The position numbers and the translations under genes were made by a program. The notes beneath the pieces were generated by a model. The model was not told where the DNA came from. It searched no databases and worked only from the letters and a program-made list of their open reading frames with translations. Positions 41,639-50,498 of a DNA stretch of 64,000 nt are shown in pieces. Numbering within the stretch: position 1 is the stretch's first letter; each line of letters begins with the position of its first letter. The stretch comes from Candidatus Methylomirabilota bacterium (GTDB lineage Bacteria > Methylomirabilota > Methylomirabilia > Methylomirabilales > Methylomirabilaceae): assembly GCA_028870115.1 (NCBI GenBank), contig JAGWQH010000107.1, positions 1 through 64,000 on the forward strand, written 5' to 3'.

Positions 41639-41740
41639 TATTATTATGGGTCCTTCCGGAATGAACGTAGGTAGAGGTCGAGACTTCAGTGCTGGTCACG
41701 GGGACACCCCCTTTGGAAAAGGGGGCAGCGGGGGTTTCTC
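41639..41740 (+). repeat. Left inverted repeat of the DUF559 element
   Basis: An outer segment with CTTCCGGAATGA (41653-41664) and an inner segment CCCCCTTTGGAAAAGGGGG followed by GGGGGTTTCTC (41707-41740) recur in inverted orientation at 42101-42222. The nuclease ATG follows directly. Confidence 0.65.
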
Positions 41741-42091
41741 ATGATCCTGGCCTACAATAAGAACCTTAAAGGTTTTGCTCGCTCCCTGCGAAATAACATG
41801 ACCGATGCCGAGCGAACACTGTGGTCCATGATCAGACGAAAGCAAGCGAAAGGGCGTCTCTTTTCGCGTCAGAAGACAATTGACAATTACATTGTAGATT
41901 TTTACTGCGCTTCAGCCTCGCTCGTCATCGAACTTGATGGCGGACAACATTATACGTCGGATGGTCGCGAGAAGGACCAGCGGCGCGATGCTGACTTGGC
42001 GGCGCGGGGGTTGAACGTGTTAAGGTTTTCTGATCGGGACGTACTGACAAATATTGAAGGAGTACGAGAAGAGATCTGGAAACATCTGTGA
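41741..42091 (+). CDS. DUF559-family (Vsr-like) endonuclease-fold protein
   Basis: This 116-residue protein has the DUF559 plan, related to very-short-patch repair nucleases: LRNNMTDAERTLWSMIRRKQ, then FSRQKTIDNYIVDFYC (catalytic Asp), LVIELDGGQHY (Glu/Asp) and LNVLRFSDRDVLTNIEGV. The biochemical role of the family is unproven. No ribosome binding site is visible; the start abuts the left repeat. It is flanked by inverted repeats and lies between genes that belong together, so it looks like an inserted unit. Confidence 0.8.
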   Translation: MILAYNKNLKGFARSLRNNMTDAERTLWSMIRRKQAKGRLFSRQKTIDNYIVDFYCASASLVIELDGGQHYTSDGREKDQRRDADLAARGLNVLRFSDRDVLTNIEGVREEIWKHL

Positions 42092-42100
42092 GGGGAACGG

Positions 42101-42222
42101 AGGGAGAAACCCCCTTCGATCCCCCTTTGCCAAAGGGGGAGGGGATTGCCGATGCCTACTTGCCCGTGCGTGTCTATACGTAGACAGGTTCACCCACGCT
42201 CATTCCGGAAGAACCTTATTAT
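42101..42222 (-). repeat. Right inverted repeat of the DUF559 element
   Basis: GAGAAACCCCC and CCCCCTTTGCCAAAGGGGG (42103-42139) are the inverted counterpart of 41707-41740. ACGCTCATTCCGGAAGAACC (42196-42215) mirrors the left outer end, 18 of 21 positions by my alignment. Confidence 0.65.
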
Positions 42223-42271
42223 CAAGTTTCCCTCACCCCCTAATCGGGGGTAAGGAGCAACAAAACAGACT

Positions 42272-44773
42272 ATGGAAGATCGAATTCGCATACTCTACGC
42301 GGAGGATGATCCGAGCGACGCGGCGTTGACCATGAGGCGCTTTGCCCTGGATGCGCCCGAGTGTGACCTGGACATCGTAGGCACGGGGCGCGCCTGCTTG
42401 GACGGCCTGGCACAGCACGACTATGACCTGCTGCTGCTCGACTATCATCTTCCGGATATGGACGGCCTTGACGTCATGCAAACGGCGACGCGGCAGGGGT
42501 ATACACTGCCCGTCGTGCTGATAACCGGAGCGGGCAATGAAGACCTGGTGGTCCAGGCGATCCGCTTGGGCGTGACCGACTATGTGACGAAGCGAGGCGA
42601 TTATCTCACCGCCTTGCCTCAGACGTTGCGCAGGATCGCAGGGGCGCATCGCAAGAAGGGGGCCATCGGACACTTACTCGTACCGAGTCGGCCGCGCATC
42701 CTCTACGTGGAACACCACGCATCCGATGTTGAGCTGTTGTTGCGTCATTTCGGGCAGGCTGCGCCGCACCTGACTGTGCAACTGGCGTACTCCTGTCGGA
42801 ACGCCTTGGACCTGTTGCGAGAGGCCCAGGATTCGCGTGAGGCCGCTCCCTACGATCTGGTGCTGATCGACCTGCGCATGCCGGAAATGAGCGGACTGGA
42901 TCTGTTGCGCGAGACCAAAGATCGTGGGATATCGCTGCCGTTCGTCATCGTGACCGGCCAGAGAGATGAAGAGGTGGCGGTTGCTGCGCTGAGATTGGGC
43001 GCCTACGATTACATCGTCAAACGCGAGGGGTATCTGACCCAGTTGCCGCATGTCATCGACAACGCCATCGCCCGCTTTCATCTGAATCAGGCGGCCGGCC
43101 GTTTACAGGCAGAGTTGGGAGTGCTCAACCGTTTGCTGGAACACAGGGTGCGAGAGCGGACGGCGGCACTTGAACAGGAGATCACTGAGCGCAAACAGGC
43201 CGAGCACGCGCTTGCCGCGTCGGAACGCCTGCGGCGATCGATCCTGGACTCGATCGAAGAAGGGGTTTACGGACTGGATCTCGACGGGCGTATCATCTTC
43301 GAAAATCCGGCGGCACTGAAGATATTCGGATGGCAGGCGCACGAGATACTCGGGCAGCATTCCCATACGCTCATGCACCATCACCGTGCGGATGGTAGCG
43401 TCTATCCGGTTGAGGACTGCCCGACCTACCACACCTTACATGACGGGCAGATCCGGCATGTGCACAATGAGGTCTTCTTCCGCAAAGACGGGACCAGTTT
43501 TCCTGTCGAGTACACCGCGTCGGCGCTGCGAGACGATGCCGGCGTCATCACCGGTGTGGTCGTCAGCTTTCGCGACATCACCGAGTTCAAACAGTTGCAG
43601 GAGCAGTTCGTGCAATCCCAGAAGCTGGAGGCGATCGGGGTGCTGGCGGGCGGCATCGCCCACGATTTCAACAATAACCTCTCCGCCATTCTCGGTTTCA
43701 GCGATCTGGCCCTGGAGAAACTCCGTCCGGATGACCCGGTGGGCCGCTACCTCGAACAGGTCAAGAAAGCGGGGGAGCAGTCCGCCGCGCTGACACGCCA
43801 GTTGCTGGCCTTCAGCCGCAAACAGCTCCTGCAGCCCAGGGTGCTCGAGCTGAATGCGCTGATCGCCGAGGATACGACGATGCTGAAGCGGCTGATCGGC
43901 GAGGAGATCGACCTGCACAGGCAACTCGATCCTGAGCTGGGCCACATCAGGGCCGACCCGGCGCAGCTCGAACAGGTCCTCATGAACCTGGTCGTCAATG
44001 CCCGCGACGCCATGCCGCAGGGCGGTACGCTGACGATCGAGACCGGCAATGTCGAACTCGACAAGCCCTATGCCTGTGTCTGCGGGCCCATCGCCATTCC
44101 ATCGGGGCGCTACGTGCGGCTGGCCGTGATCGATACCGGGTGCGGGATGGATGCGGTCACCCGAGCCCGCATCTTCGAGCCGTTCTTTACCACGAAGGAG
44201 TTGGGCAAAGGAACGGGCCTCGGTCTCTCAACCGCTTACGGGATCGTCAAGCAAAGCGGCGGCTACATCTGTGTCTACAGTACGCCGGGGCAGGGCGCCA
44301 CTTTTGAGATCTATCTGCCGCAGGTCGACGCGCCCCTGGAGGCGGGGCCCCTCCGCGAGTTCGTTACGCCCTTGCGGCCCGGTGCCGCCACCGTACTGCT
44401 GGTGGACGACGACGAGCTGGTTCGCACCATCGCGCGTGAGACGCTGCAAGTGCAGGGCTACACCGTCCTCGAGGCGATGAATGGCGGCGGCGCCTTGCTC
44501 ATCAGCGAGCGGTACCAGGGGCCGATCGATCTGCTGTTGACCGATGTCGTGATGCCGTATATGAGCGGGTCGGAACTGGCGCAGCGGCTGACGGCGCAGC
44601 GTCCGGCGACGCGCGTGCTCTACATGTCGGGCTATACGGACGACACGCTCGCGCCGCACGGCGTCTTAGCGCCGGGTACGATGTTGTTGGCCAAACCGTT
44701 GACCCCGGAGAACCTGCTGCGCACGGTACAAGAGGCGCTCGTGGTGTCGGGTCATAGTGCGGGAGGGGCTTGA
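42272..44773 (+). CDS. Hybrid histidine kinase: receiver-receiver-PAS-kinase-receiver
   Basis: This 833-residue cytoplasmic protein has two receivers at the N-terminus (Asp in LLLLDYHLPD near 54 and in LVLIDLRMPE near 200). A coiled coil follows near 280-315, then PAS (about 320-440), HisKA with GGIAHDFNNNLSAILG, HATPase with NLVVNARDAMPQGG and GTGLGLSTAYGIV, and a C-terminal receiver (LLLTDVVMPYMSG). The HDFNN form of the H-box is typical of this hybrid class. No membrane segment or DNA-binding domain is present, so the signal is internal and output is through phosphotransfer. It lies between the two halves of the PFOR system. Confidence 0.9.
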   Translation: MEDRIRILYAEDDPSDAALTMRRFALDAPECDLDIVGTGRACLDGLAQHDYDLLLLDYHLPDMDGLDVMQTATRQGYTLPVVLITGAGNEDLVVQAIRLGVTDYVTKRGDYLTALPQTLRRIAGAHRKKGAIGHLLVPSRPRILYVEHHASDVELLLRHFGQAAPHLTVQLAYSCRNALDLLREAQDSREAAPYDLVLIDLRMPEMSGLDLLRETKDRGISLPFVIVTGQRDEEVAVAALRLGAYDYIVKREGYLTQLPHVIDNAIARFHLNQAAGRLQAELGVLNRLLEHRVRERTAALEQEITERKQAEHALAASERLRRSILDSIEEGVYGLDLDGRIIFENPAALKIFGWQAHEILGQHSHTLMHHHRADGSVYPVEDCPTYHTLHDGQIRHVHNEVFFRKDGTSFPVEYTASALRDDAGVITGVVVSFRDITEFKQLQEQFVQSQKLEAIGVLAGGIAHDFNNNLSAILGFSDLALEKLRPDDPVGRYLEQVKKAGEQSAALTRQLLAFSRKQLLQPRVLELNALIAEDTTMLKRLIGEEIDLHRQLDPELGHIRADPAQLEQVLMNLVVNARDAMPQGGTLTIETGNVELDKPYACVCGPIAIPSGRYVRLAVIDTGCGMDAVTRARIFEPFFTTKELGKGTGLGLSTAYGIVKQSGGYICVYSTPGQGATFEIYLPQVDAPLEAGPLREFVTPLRPGAATVLLVDDDELVRTIARETLQVQGYTVLEAMNGGGALLISERYQGPIDLLLTDVVMPYMSGSELAQRLTAQRPATRVLYMSGYTDDTLAPHGVLAPGTMLLAKPLTPENLLRTVQEALVVSGHSAGGA

Positions 44774-44877
44774 CAGTGATGGCAATGCCGGGCGTGATGT
44801 TGCGGTTTTGTAGGCGATAGGGAGAGGGAAGAACAAAGTTGCCTACACAAGAATCGGGAGGGTAGAAAGGTTCAGCC

Positions 44878-46560
44878 ATGGCGGATTGCAAGCCGGTCTA
44901 TAACCCACTGGATGAGGAGCACGTCGCACAGGTCGCCGGGACCAAGCCTCGTGGGCTTGAGAAGGAGATCCACGAGAGCGCCTTGCCACCGACCGGGGTG
45001 TTGGAGCTTGATCTTGAGCGGTACGTGGGCGACTTCAATGAGCGGATCGTCGGCGCGTATGCGGCCGGAACCGGAGAACAGGCGCTTCCGGCCGATGTCG
45101 GGGTGGCCCGGAGTCTGATCCCGCCGGGGACCGGTGCTTTGCGCGACTTCAGTTATATTGCGCCCGAGATCCCCCGGTTCAACCGGGACAAGTGCGTCGG
45201 CTGCATGGCCTGTGTCACCGAGTGTCCCGACACCGCCATCCTGGGGAAGGCGATCCCGAGATCGCACCTGGAAGCCGAACTCAACCTCATTGCGGACGAT
45301 CAGGCGCGTGAGTCGATCCGGGCGCAGTGGGCCGTGACAAGGAAATACGACGAGGTCTACGAGAAGAAGGGCGAGGAGGGCGCGCTGTTCGGTATCTTTG
45401 TTGATCCGACCAAGTGCAAGGGTTGCGCCGAGTGTGTCGAGGTCTGCGGCTCCCTCGGCTACCATGCCCTCACAATGGTCAAGAAGGACGAGCAGACGAT
45501 TCCCCGCTACCGGGATTACTTTAACTTCTTTCGACAGGTCGGCCAGACCCCGCGCGCCTATATCAACGAGCGGGCGCTGGCGGACATGATGCTGTCCGAG
45601 GAGGCGCTCCTGTACGTCGGCGGCGCCGGCTCGTGCATGGGGTGCGGCGAGGCGACGGCGATCCGGATGATGCTGGCGGCCACCGGATTCGTGCACGGCG
45701 CGCAAGCTATCGGGATCGTGGCGGCGACCGGGTGCAATACGGTCTACGGCTCGACCTATCCCTACAACCCGTTTCTGGTTCCGTGGACCAACTCCCTGTT
45801 CGAGAACGCCCCTGCCGTGGCGATGGGGATTCGCGGTAAGTGGGACCAACAGGGATGGCAGGCGAAGAAGCTCTGGGTCATTGGAGGCGACGGGGCGATG
45901 TACGACATCGGCTTTCAGGCACTGTCGCGGATGCTGGCCTCCGGGATGGATATCAACGTGCTGATCCTGGATACGCAGGTCTACTCGAACACGGGAGGAC
46001 AGGCCTCCACGGCGACCTATACCGGGCAGGATGCCAAGATGGCCGTGATCGGTAAGGCGGTGCCCGGCAAGCGGGAGCGGCGCAAAGAGCTGGCGCTCAT
46101 CGCCATGATGCACCCGGATACGTTTGTGGCCCAGACGACGGCAGCCCATATCAATCATTTTTACCGGGCTATCATGGCCGCCAATGAGTACCCCGGCCCG
46201 GCTGTGGTCAACGTCTACACGACCTGTGAGCCCGAGCACGGCGTGGCGGACGACCGGTCCTCGTGTCAAGCGAAGCTGGCGGTCGATTCTCGGGCTTTCC
46301 CCCTTTTTGTGTACGATCCGCGCAAAGGAGAGCGAATCAAGGAGCGACTCAGCCTGGCCGGTAACCCGGCGATTGGCGACGACTGGTACAGACTGCCCCA
46401 TACAGGGGAGGCGGTGGACTTTGTCGCGTTTGCCGGGACGGAGGGCCGGTTTGCAAAACAGTTCGACGCTGAAGGCCATCCCTCTGAGACGCTACTCTCC
46501 GCTCAGGCCGAGCGACTCCAGTACTGGCGACGCCTGCAAGAGCTGGCCGGCGTGCGATAA
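44878..46560 (+). CDS. porB: Pyruvate:ferredoxin oxidoreductase, fused ferredoxin and beta parts
   Basis: This 560-residue protein has a short N-terminal extension, two 4Fe-4S ferredoxin motifs (CVGCMACVTECPD near 106 and CKGCAECVEVCG near 180), then the thiamine-diphosphate-binding beta part with GSCMGCGEA, GDGAMYDIGFQALSRM and DTQVYSNTGGQAS. It complements the alpha/gamma protein at 39255. In NifJ enzymes all these domains are in one chain; here they are on two chains whose genes lie 3.7 kb apart. A GAGGGTAGAAAGG stretch precedes the start. Confidence 0.87.
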   Translation: MADCKPVYNPLDEEHVAQVAGTKPRGLEKEIHESALPPTGVLELDLERYVGDFNERIVGAYAAGTGEQALPADVGVARSLIPPGTGALRDFSYIAPEIPRFNRDKCVGCMACVTECPDTAILGKAIPRSHLEAELNLIADDQARESIRAQWAVTRKYDEVYEKKGEEGALFGIFVDPTKCKGCAECVEVCGSLGYHALTMVKKDEQTIPRYRDYFNFFRQVGQTPRAYINERALADMMLSEEALLYVGGAGSCMGCGEATAIRMMLAATGFVHGAQAIGIVAATGCNTVYGSTYPYNPFLVPWTNSLFENAPAVAMGIRGKWDQQGWQAKKLWVIGGDGAMYDIGFQALSRMLASGMDINVLILDTQVYSNTGGQASTATYTGQDAKMAVIGKAVPGKRERRKELALIAMMHPDTFVAQTTAAHINHFYRAIMAANEYPGPAVVNVYTTCEPEHGVADDRSSCQAKLAVDSRAFPLFVYDPRKGERIKERLSLAGNPAIGDDWYRLPHTGEAVDFVAFAGTEGRFAKQFDAEGHPSETLLSAQAERLQYWRRLQELAGVR

Positions 46561-46614
46561 AGCGAGAAACACTTCCGTTTTCCCGCGGCTGGCGGGTGGC
46601 GAAAGGAGGTTCCA

Positions 46615-47121
46615 ATGATTACACTCAAGAATATTCTGGTACCGACGGACTTTAGCGAGACCTCAAAGGTGGCGGTCGCGTACGCTCGGGAGCTCGCCTC
46701 CACGTACCACGGCTCGGTACATCTCCTGCACGTGTTGCCGGATGCCTCGGTGCAGCCGTGGGCGTTCGGGGTCGAGACCGAGACTATGGGACTTTCAACC
46801 CCAGAGCGGGTGAAGCGGTGGGAGCAGAGGGCCAATGAGCAGATGAAGAATCTATTGTCGGAGGCGGAGCGGAAGGAAGTCGAGGTGCGACTGGTGACGC
46901 AGGTGGGCCATCCCGTCCGACAGATCCTTCAGTACGCCAAAGACCAGGGGATTGATCTCATTGTGATGGGAACGCTCGGTCGAGGCGCCCCTACGCCCAC
47001 ATCGGGCAGGGCGTTCCCATGGAACGTCCCGATGGGCAGTGTCGCCGAGCGAGTGGTTCGCCAAGCCCCGTGTCCGGTTCTCACTGTTCGACATCCGGAG
47101 CATGAGTTCGTAACGCCCTAG
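46615..47121 (+). CDS. Universal stress protein, single domain
   Basis: This 168-residue UspA-fold protein opens ILVPTDFSETSKVAVAYA and ends MGSVAERVVRQAPCPVLTV. The ATP-loop G-x2-G-x9-G is interrupted: after VMGTLGRGAP there are about 13 extra residues (TPTSGRAFPWNVP) before MGSVAERV. Nucleotide binding may therefore be altered. AAAGGAGG is eight bases upstream. It sits 54 bases after the PFOR beta gene and probably shares its transcript. Confidence 0.88.
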   Translation: MITLKNILVPTDFSETSKVAVAYARELASTYHGSVHLLHVLPDASVQPWAFGVETETMGLSTPERVKRWEQRANEQMKNLLSEAERKEVEVRLVTQVGHPVRQILQYAKDQGIDLIVMGTLGRGAPTPTSGRAFPWNVPMGSVAERVVRQAPCPVLTVRHPEHEFVTP

Positions 47122-47459
47122 ACGTCTTACGTAACGCGTGAGCGGCTGGCGCCGGCCCACTAATCCGGCGCCAGCGCAGGGCGAAATCGGGATGTCCCTG
47201 ATGGTCGGCAACACTACACTGACTTTTCCCGAATTGATTGGCCTGGTCGTGGGGCCGGTTCCGCAATCAGAACGATTCGGTTCGACTCCGTGGTATGCAA
47301 CGTATTGATATGCTATGCTTAGATGAGTATTGCTCCCCTATTGTGGAGGAGCCCAGCGAGTGAAGATCATGAATCGACCGATCCGGAGTCGGATGAGCGA
47401 GGCTCGGACCAGGGTCCGGGTGGGAAAGAGGTCAGGCAGTAGTTTGCCGAAGGAGGGGT
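47122..47459 (+). other. Intergenic gap with no long gene
   Basis: A GTG at 47360 after GGAGGAG opens a 41-codon frame that overlaps the radical SAM gene by 26 bases; I do not consider it established. A possible -10 TATGCT lies at 47312-47317. No terminator is obvious after the stress protein gene. Confidence 0.35.
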
Positions 47460-48575
47460 ATGCATCCTGTTATTACCGGATTTGATCACTTAGTGTTTGC
47501 CGAGGCGCCTAAGCTGATCTATTGGGAACTGACGCGGGCCTGCGACCTGGTATGCACGCATTGTCGCGCTGAGGCTATTGCGGCGCGCGACCCGTTTGAA
47601 CTGAGCACGGAAGAAGCAAAGACACTGCTTGGGGAGCTTCGTCGGTTCGGGGATCCGCCCCCGCAACTGGTCATGACCGGAGGCGACCCACTGAAGCGTC
47701 CGGATTTCTTCGAACTGGTGCGGTACGGTAGAAGCATTGGGATGCCGATATCCGTGGCGCCGAGCGGCACCCCGCTGCTCACACCGGAGGCGATCTCGGC
47801 TCTGGCGGACAACGGGGTCATGAGTATGTCGCTGAGTGTCGACGGCGCAACGGCCGAGAGCCACGATCGGTTCCGCGGGGTAGCAGGTTGCTTCGAGACC
47901 ACCATGCGCGCGATCCAGGCTGTTCGGGCGGCAGCGATCCCGCTGCAGATCAACACCCTCGTGACCCCTGAAACCATGGTGGAACTGCCCGGCGTATTCC
48001 GGTTGCTCAAGGACCTGGGGATTATGCGGTGGAGTCTCTTCTATCTGATCGCCACGGGGCGCGGTCGTGCCCTTCGCGAGATCAGACCCAGCGAGGCCGA
48101 GGCGCTTCATAATTGGATTTACGATATCGTTAAGACGGCCCCGTTCGCCATTAAGGCGACGGAGGCCCCCCACTTTCGTCGCGTGGCCTACATGCGTATG
48201 CGGCTGGAAGGCCTGGATGACGCCACGATCAGGCAGACGCCTATCGGGCGGGGATTCGGAATCCGCGACGGAAACGGCATCATGTTTATCTCGCATATCG
48301 GGGATGTTTTTCCATCCGGGTTCCTGCCGGTGACAGCCGGGAACGTACGCCGGCAGAGTGCTGTGTCGATATACCGTCATTCGGAGATTTTTACGCGCCT
48401 CCGCGACGCCGATCAGTATGCCGGCAAGTGCGGCCTCTGCGAATTTCGCTGGGTGTGCGGCGGGTCGCGGGCCCGCGCGTTTGCCGAGACCGGTGATCCC
48501 AACGGGAGCGATCCCCTGTGCGCCTACAGGCCGGAGGCCGCGCTGGTGGGGGCGGCGGACGGCGATCGAGGATAG
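47460..48575 (+). CDS. Radical SAM/SPASM protein of the TIGR04053 (haem-maturase-like) group
   Basis: This 371-residue enzyme has the radical SAM cluster motif CDLVCTHC in the block LIYWELTRACDLVCTHCRAE, then LVMTGGDPLKRPD, LSLSVDGATAESHD and LFYLIATGRGRAL. The C-terminal SPASM-like auxiliary cluster region is CGLCEFRWVCGGSRARAF ... C. The order matches TIGR04053-type proteins, relatives of NirJ/AhbC/AhbD that modify haem precursors; peptide maturation is an alternative. Perfect GGAGG precedes the ATG. It stands alone between two stress protein genes, with no other haem d1 or alternative haem gene nearby. Confidence 0.85.
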   Translation: MHPVITGFDHLVFAEAPKLIYWELTRACDLVCTHCRAEAIAARDPFELSTEEAKTLLGELRRFGDPPPQLVMTGGDPLKRPDFFELVRYGRSIGMPISVAPSGTPLLTPEAISALADNGVMSMSLSVDGATAESHDRFRGVAGCFETTMRAIQAVRAAAIPLQINTLVTPETMVELPGVFRLLKDLGIMRWSLFYLIATGRGRALREIRPSEAEALHNWIYDIVKTAPFAIKATEAPHFRRVAYMRMRLEGLDDATIRQTPIGRGFGIRDGNGIMFISHIGDVFPSGFLPVTAGNVRRQSAVSIYRHSEIFTRLRDADQYAGKCGLCEFRWVCGGSRARAFAETGDPNGSDPLCAYRPEAALVGAADGDRG

Positions 48576-48908
48576 GCGCGCCGGGCACCATCAGGACCGG
48601 TTGCGCGATTCTCATACGATACGTGTATCGACCTCTGAGAGGTGGGGTACCGGTGCGTCATCAACGTAGCCTTCAACAGTGGTCAGCTATAGCGGTTGAC
48701 CGAAAACCTCGCTTATTCCCTCAATCGACCCAATTTGGTATTCAGATGCTCTAGCCGATTGGTGATATCGGGCATAAATTGTGTGTAGGAGATGTGGCGC
48801 TATAAGCATCAGGGCGATAGTGCGTAAGGAGCTTATGGCGCATCTGTAGGGACGGAAGATCACGTATTGCAGCCGACCCGAAGGCGGCGCGGCCGACAGG
48901 AGGGACGA
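48576..48908 (+). other. Intergenic gap with small hairpins
   Basis: No gene seen. CGATACGTGTATCG (48617-48630) and ACCTC-TGA-GAGGT (48631-48643) are adjacent dyads just after the radical SAM gene and may act as a terminator, though no U-tract follows. Confidence 0.4.
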
Positions 48909-49367
48909 ATGCAGATTTCGCGGATCCTTTTTCCGACCGACTTCTCCCATGATGCCGAACACGCATTTCAGTATGCGCTTACCTTTGCTCGCAAGTTCGG
49001 CGCCGAACTCCACCTGCTTCACGTCATCTATTTCCCCCCCCAAACGCCTGAGTACGACATTGGACAGGTCATCGACGGCCTGGTCAAGAGCGCCGAGGAC
49101 AGCTTAAGAAAGCTGGTCGAGACTGTCAACGAGCCGAAACCGATCTTTCACCTGGACGTGCAGGTCGGGGTGGAACACGCCGAGATCACGAAGTTCGCTG
49201 AGAGGGAAAAGATCGATCTCATCGTCATGGGGACCCGCGGACGCACCGGGCTGGTTCATGTCTTTCTGGGCAGTGTCGCCGAGCGGGTGGTTCGTCACGC
49301 CCCCTGCCCGGTCCTGACCGTCAAGCTCCCGGCGCGGAAAGGCGGAGAGGCGGCGAAAGAGGGGTAA
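48909..49367 (+). CDS. Universal stress protein, single domain
   Basis: This 152-residue UspA-fold protein reads ISRILFPTDFSHDAEHAF at the start and has the complete ATP-binding loop VMGTRGRTGLVHVFLGSVAE followed by RVVRHAPCPVLTV. AGGAGG lies before the ATG at 48909; an earlier ATG at 48867 gives an Arg-rich extension without support. The APH-like gene begins five bases after its stop. Confidence 0.9.
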   Translation: MQISRILFPTDFSHDAEHAFQYALTFARKFGAELHLLHVIYFPPQTPEYDIGQVIDGLVKSAEDSLRKLVETVNEPKPIFHLDVQVGVEHAEITKFAEREKIDLIVMGTRGRTGLVHVFLGSVAERVVRHAPCPVLTVKLPARKGGEAAKEG

Positions 49368-49372
49368 GCGAC

Positions 49373-50491
49373 ATGACCGTGCAGCACGAGGCGTTGGCCC
49401 ACTATCTCGAAGCGGTCCTCGGCGGCGTTGTACAGGTGCAGGCCGTTCGGCCGCTCACGGGTGATGAATCTCCCATCGCTGGGAAGGATCTCGGAGTTTT
49501 GCGGGGTCGCGATCTGAAGGCGTTCGGCTACGGCCGGCCGATCCAGATCGACCTGCTCCTGAACGGAACCCCTCGCTCCTACGTGCTGTCCACGATGCGG
49601 AGCGGTCCGGGCTTTGGCCACGATCACATGGCTGATAGGGCAGGCGCCTTGATCTGGGCGCATGACGCCTACGGGAAACTGGCGCGCCACGTGGAGAGCG
49701 TTGACGTCGGCTTCTTCACGCGCGAAGGGCAGTTGCAATCGGCCGGAGGCGCAGACGAGTACTTCCTCCTTGTGGAGAAGATTGAGGGGGCCACGTATCG
49801 GCTTGATCTGGAGCGGATTCGAACAGAGGGGAAGGCGACCGATCTGGATTTCGACCGGGCCAGGGCGTTGTCGGAATATCTGGCGAAGATCCACGCGGAG
49901 AAGGGTCGGGATGAACAACTGTACTTCCGTCGGATCCGCGATCTGATCGGCCATGGCGAGGGGATCATGGGGATTCTTGATGGGTATCCGCATGAGTATC
50001 CGCTCCTCCCTTGCAAACAGCAATACGTCGTAGAGAGCGGATGTGTGGCCTGGCGACAGTACCTGAAAGAGAAGACCACGCGCCTGAGCATCGTTCATGG
50101 GGACTTTCATCCCTGGAACATCCTCTTTCGAGAGGGCACCGATTTCACGCTGCTCGACCGGAGTCGTGGGGAGTGGGGGGAGCCGGCCGACGACATCGCA
50201 GCCCTCAGCATCAATTTCCTCTTCTTCTCGCTCTTGCGGTCGGGTCGCATGGAGGGGCCGTTCCGTGAGCTGTTTGATCTCTTCTACGGCGCATACCTTG
50301 AGCGGACCCGCGATCTGGAGCTGAACTCTGTAATCCCGCCCTTCTATGTCTTCCGGGCTCTGGTCATCGCGAGCCCGCGCTGGTACCCTGACCTTCCGGA
50401 GGAGGTGCGTGTCAAGTTGTTCCGGTTCGTCCGGACGATGCTCCGGGTCGACCAGTTCGATCACAAGGATCTCAATCGGTATCTGATGTGA
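49373..50491 (+). CDS. APH-like phosphotransferase of unknown substrate
   Basis: This 372-residue protein has the aminoglycoside-phosphotransferase/choline-kinase C-lobe: catalytic loop LSIVHGDFHPWNILF and metal-binding Asp in FTLLDRSRGEWGEPADD. The N-lobe is divergent, with no clear nucleotide-loop motif that I can place. It is unlikely to be a drug-resistance enzyme in this context. It is followed after seven bases by a CysC-like P-loop kinase, and the pair resembles in plan the APH + P-loop fusion Rv2004c of the mycobacterial DosR regulon. The substrate could be a small sugar or alcohol. Confidence 0.75.
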   Translation: MTVQHEALAHYLEAVLGGVVQVQAVRPLTGDESPIAGKDLGVLRGRDLKAFGYGRPIQIDLLLNGTPRSYVLSTMRSGPGFGHDHMADRAGALIWAHDAYGKLARHVESVDVGFFTREGQLQSAGGADEYFLLVEKIEGATYRLDLERIRTEGKATDLDFDRARALSEYLAKIHAEKGRDEQLYFRRIRDLIGHGEGIMGILDGYPHEYPLLPCKQQYVVESGCVAWRQYLKEKTTRLSIVHGDFHPWNILFREGTDFTLLDRSRGEWGEPADDIAALSINFLFFSLLRSGRMEGPFRELFDLFYGAYLERTRDLELNSVIPPFYVFRALVIASPRWYPDLPEEVRVKLFRFVRTMLRVDQFDHKDLNRYLM

Positions 50492-50498
50492 GGCGATC

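Noticed and set aside
47360-47485. 41-codon ORF ahead of the radical SAM gene, as a RiPP precursor
   Set aside because: It starts with GTG, overlaps the enzyme gene by 26 bases and its only Cys/Tyr-rich part lies in that overlap. TIGR04053 enzymes are not known to need a peptide, so it is not annotated as a gene.
49373-50491. Aminoglycoside-resistance gene
   Set aside because: Only the generic APH C-lobe motifs are present. The N-lobe is divergent, and the context is metabolic stress rather than a resistance cassette.
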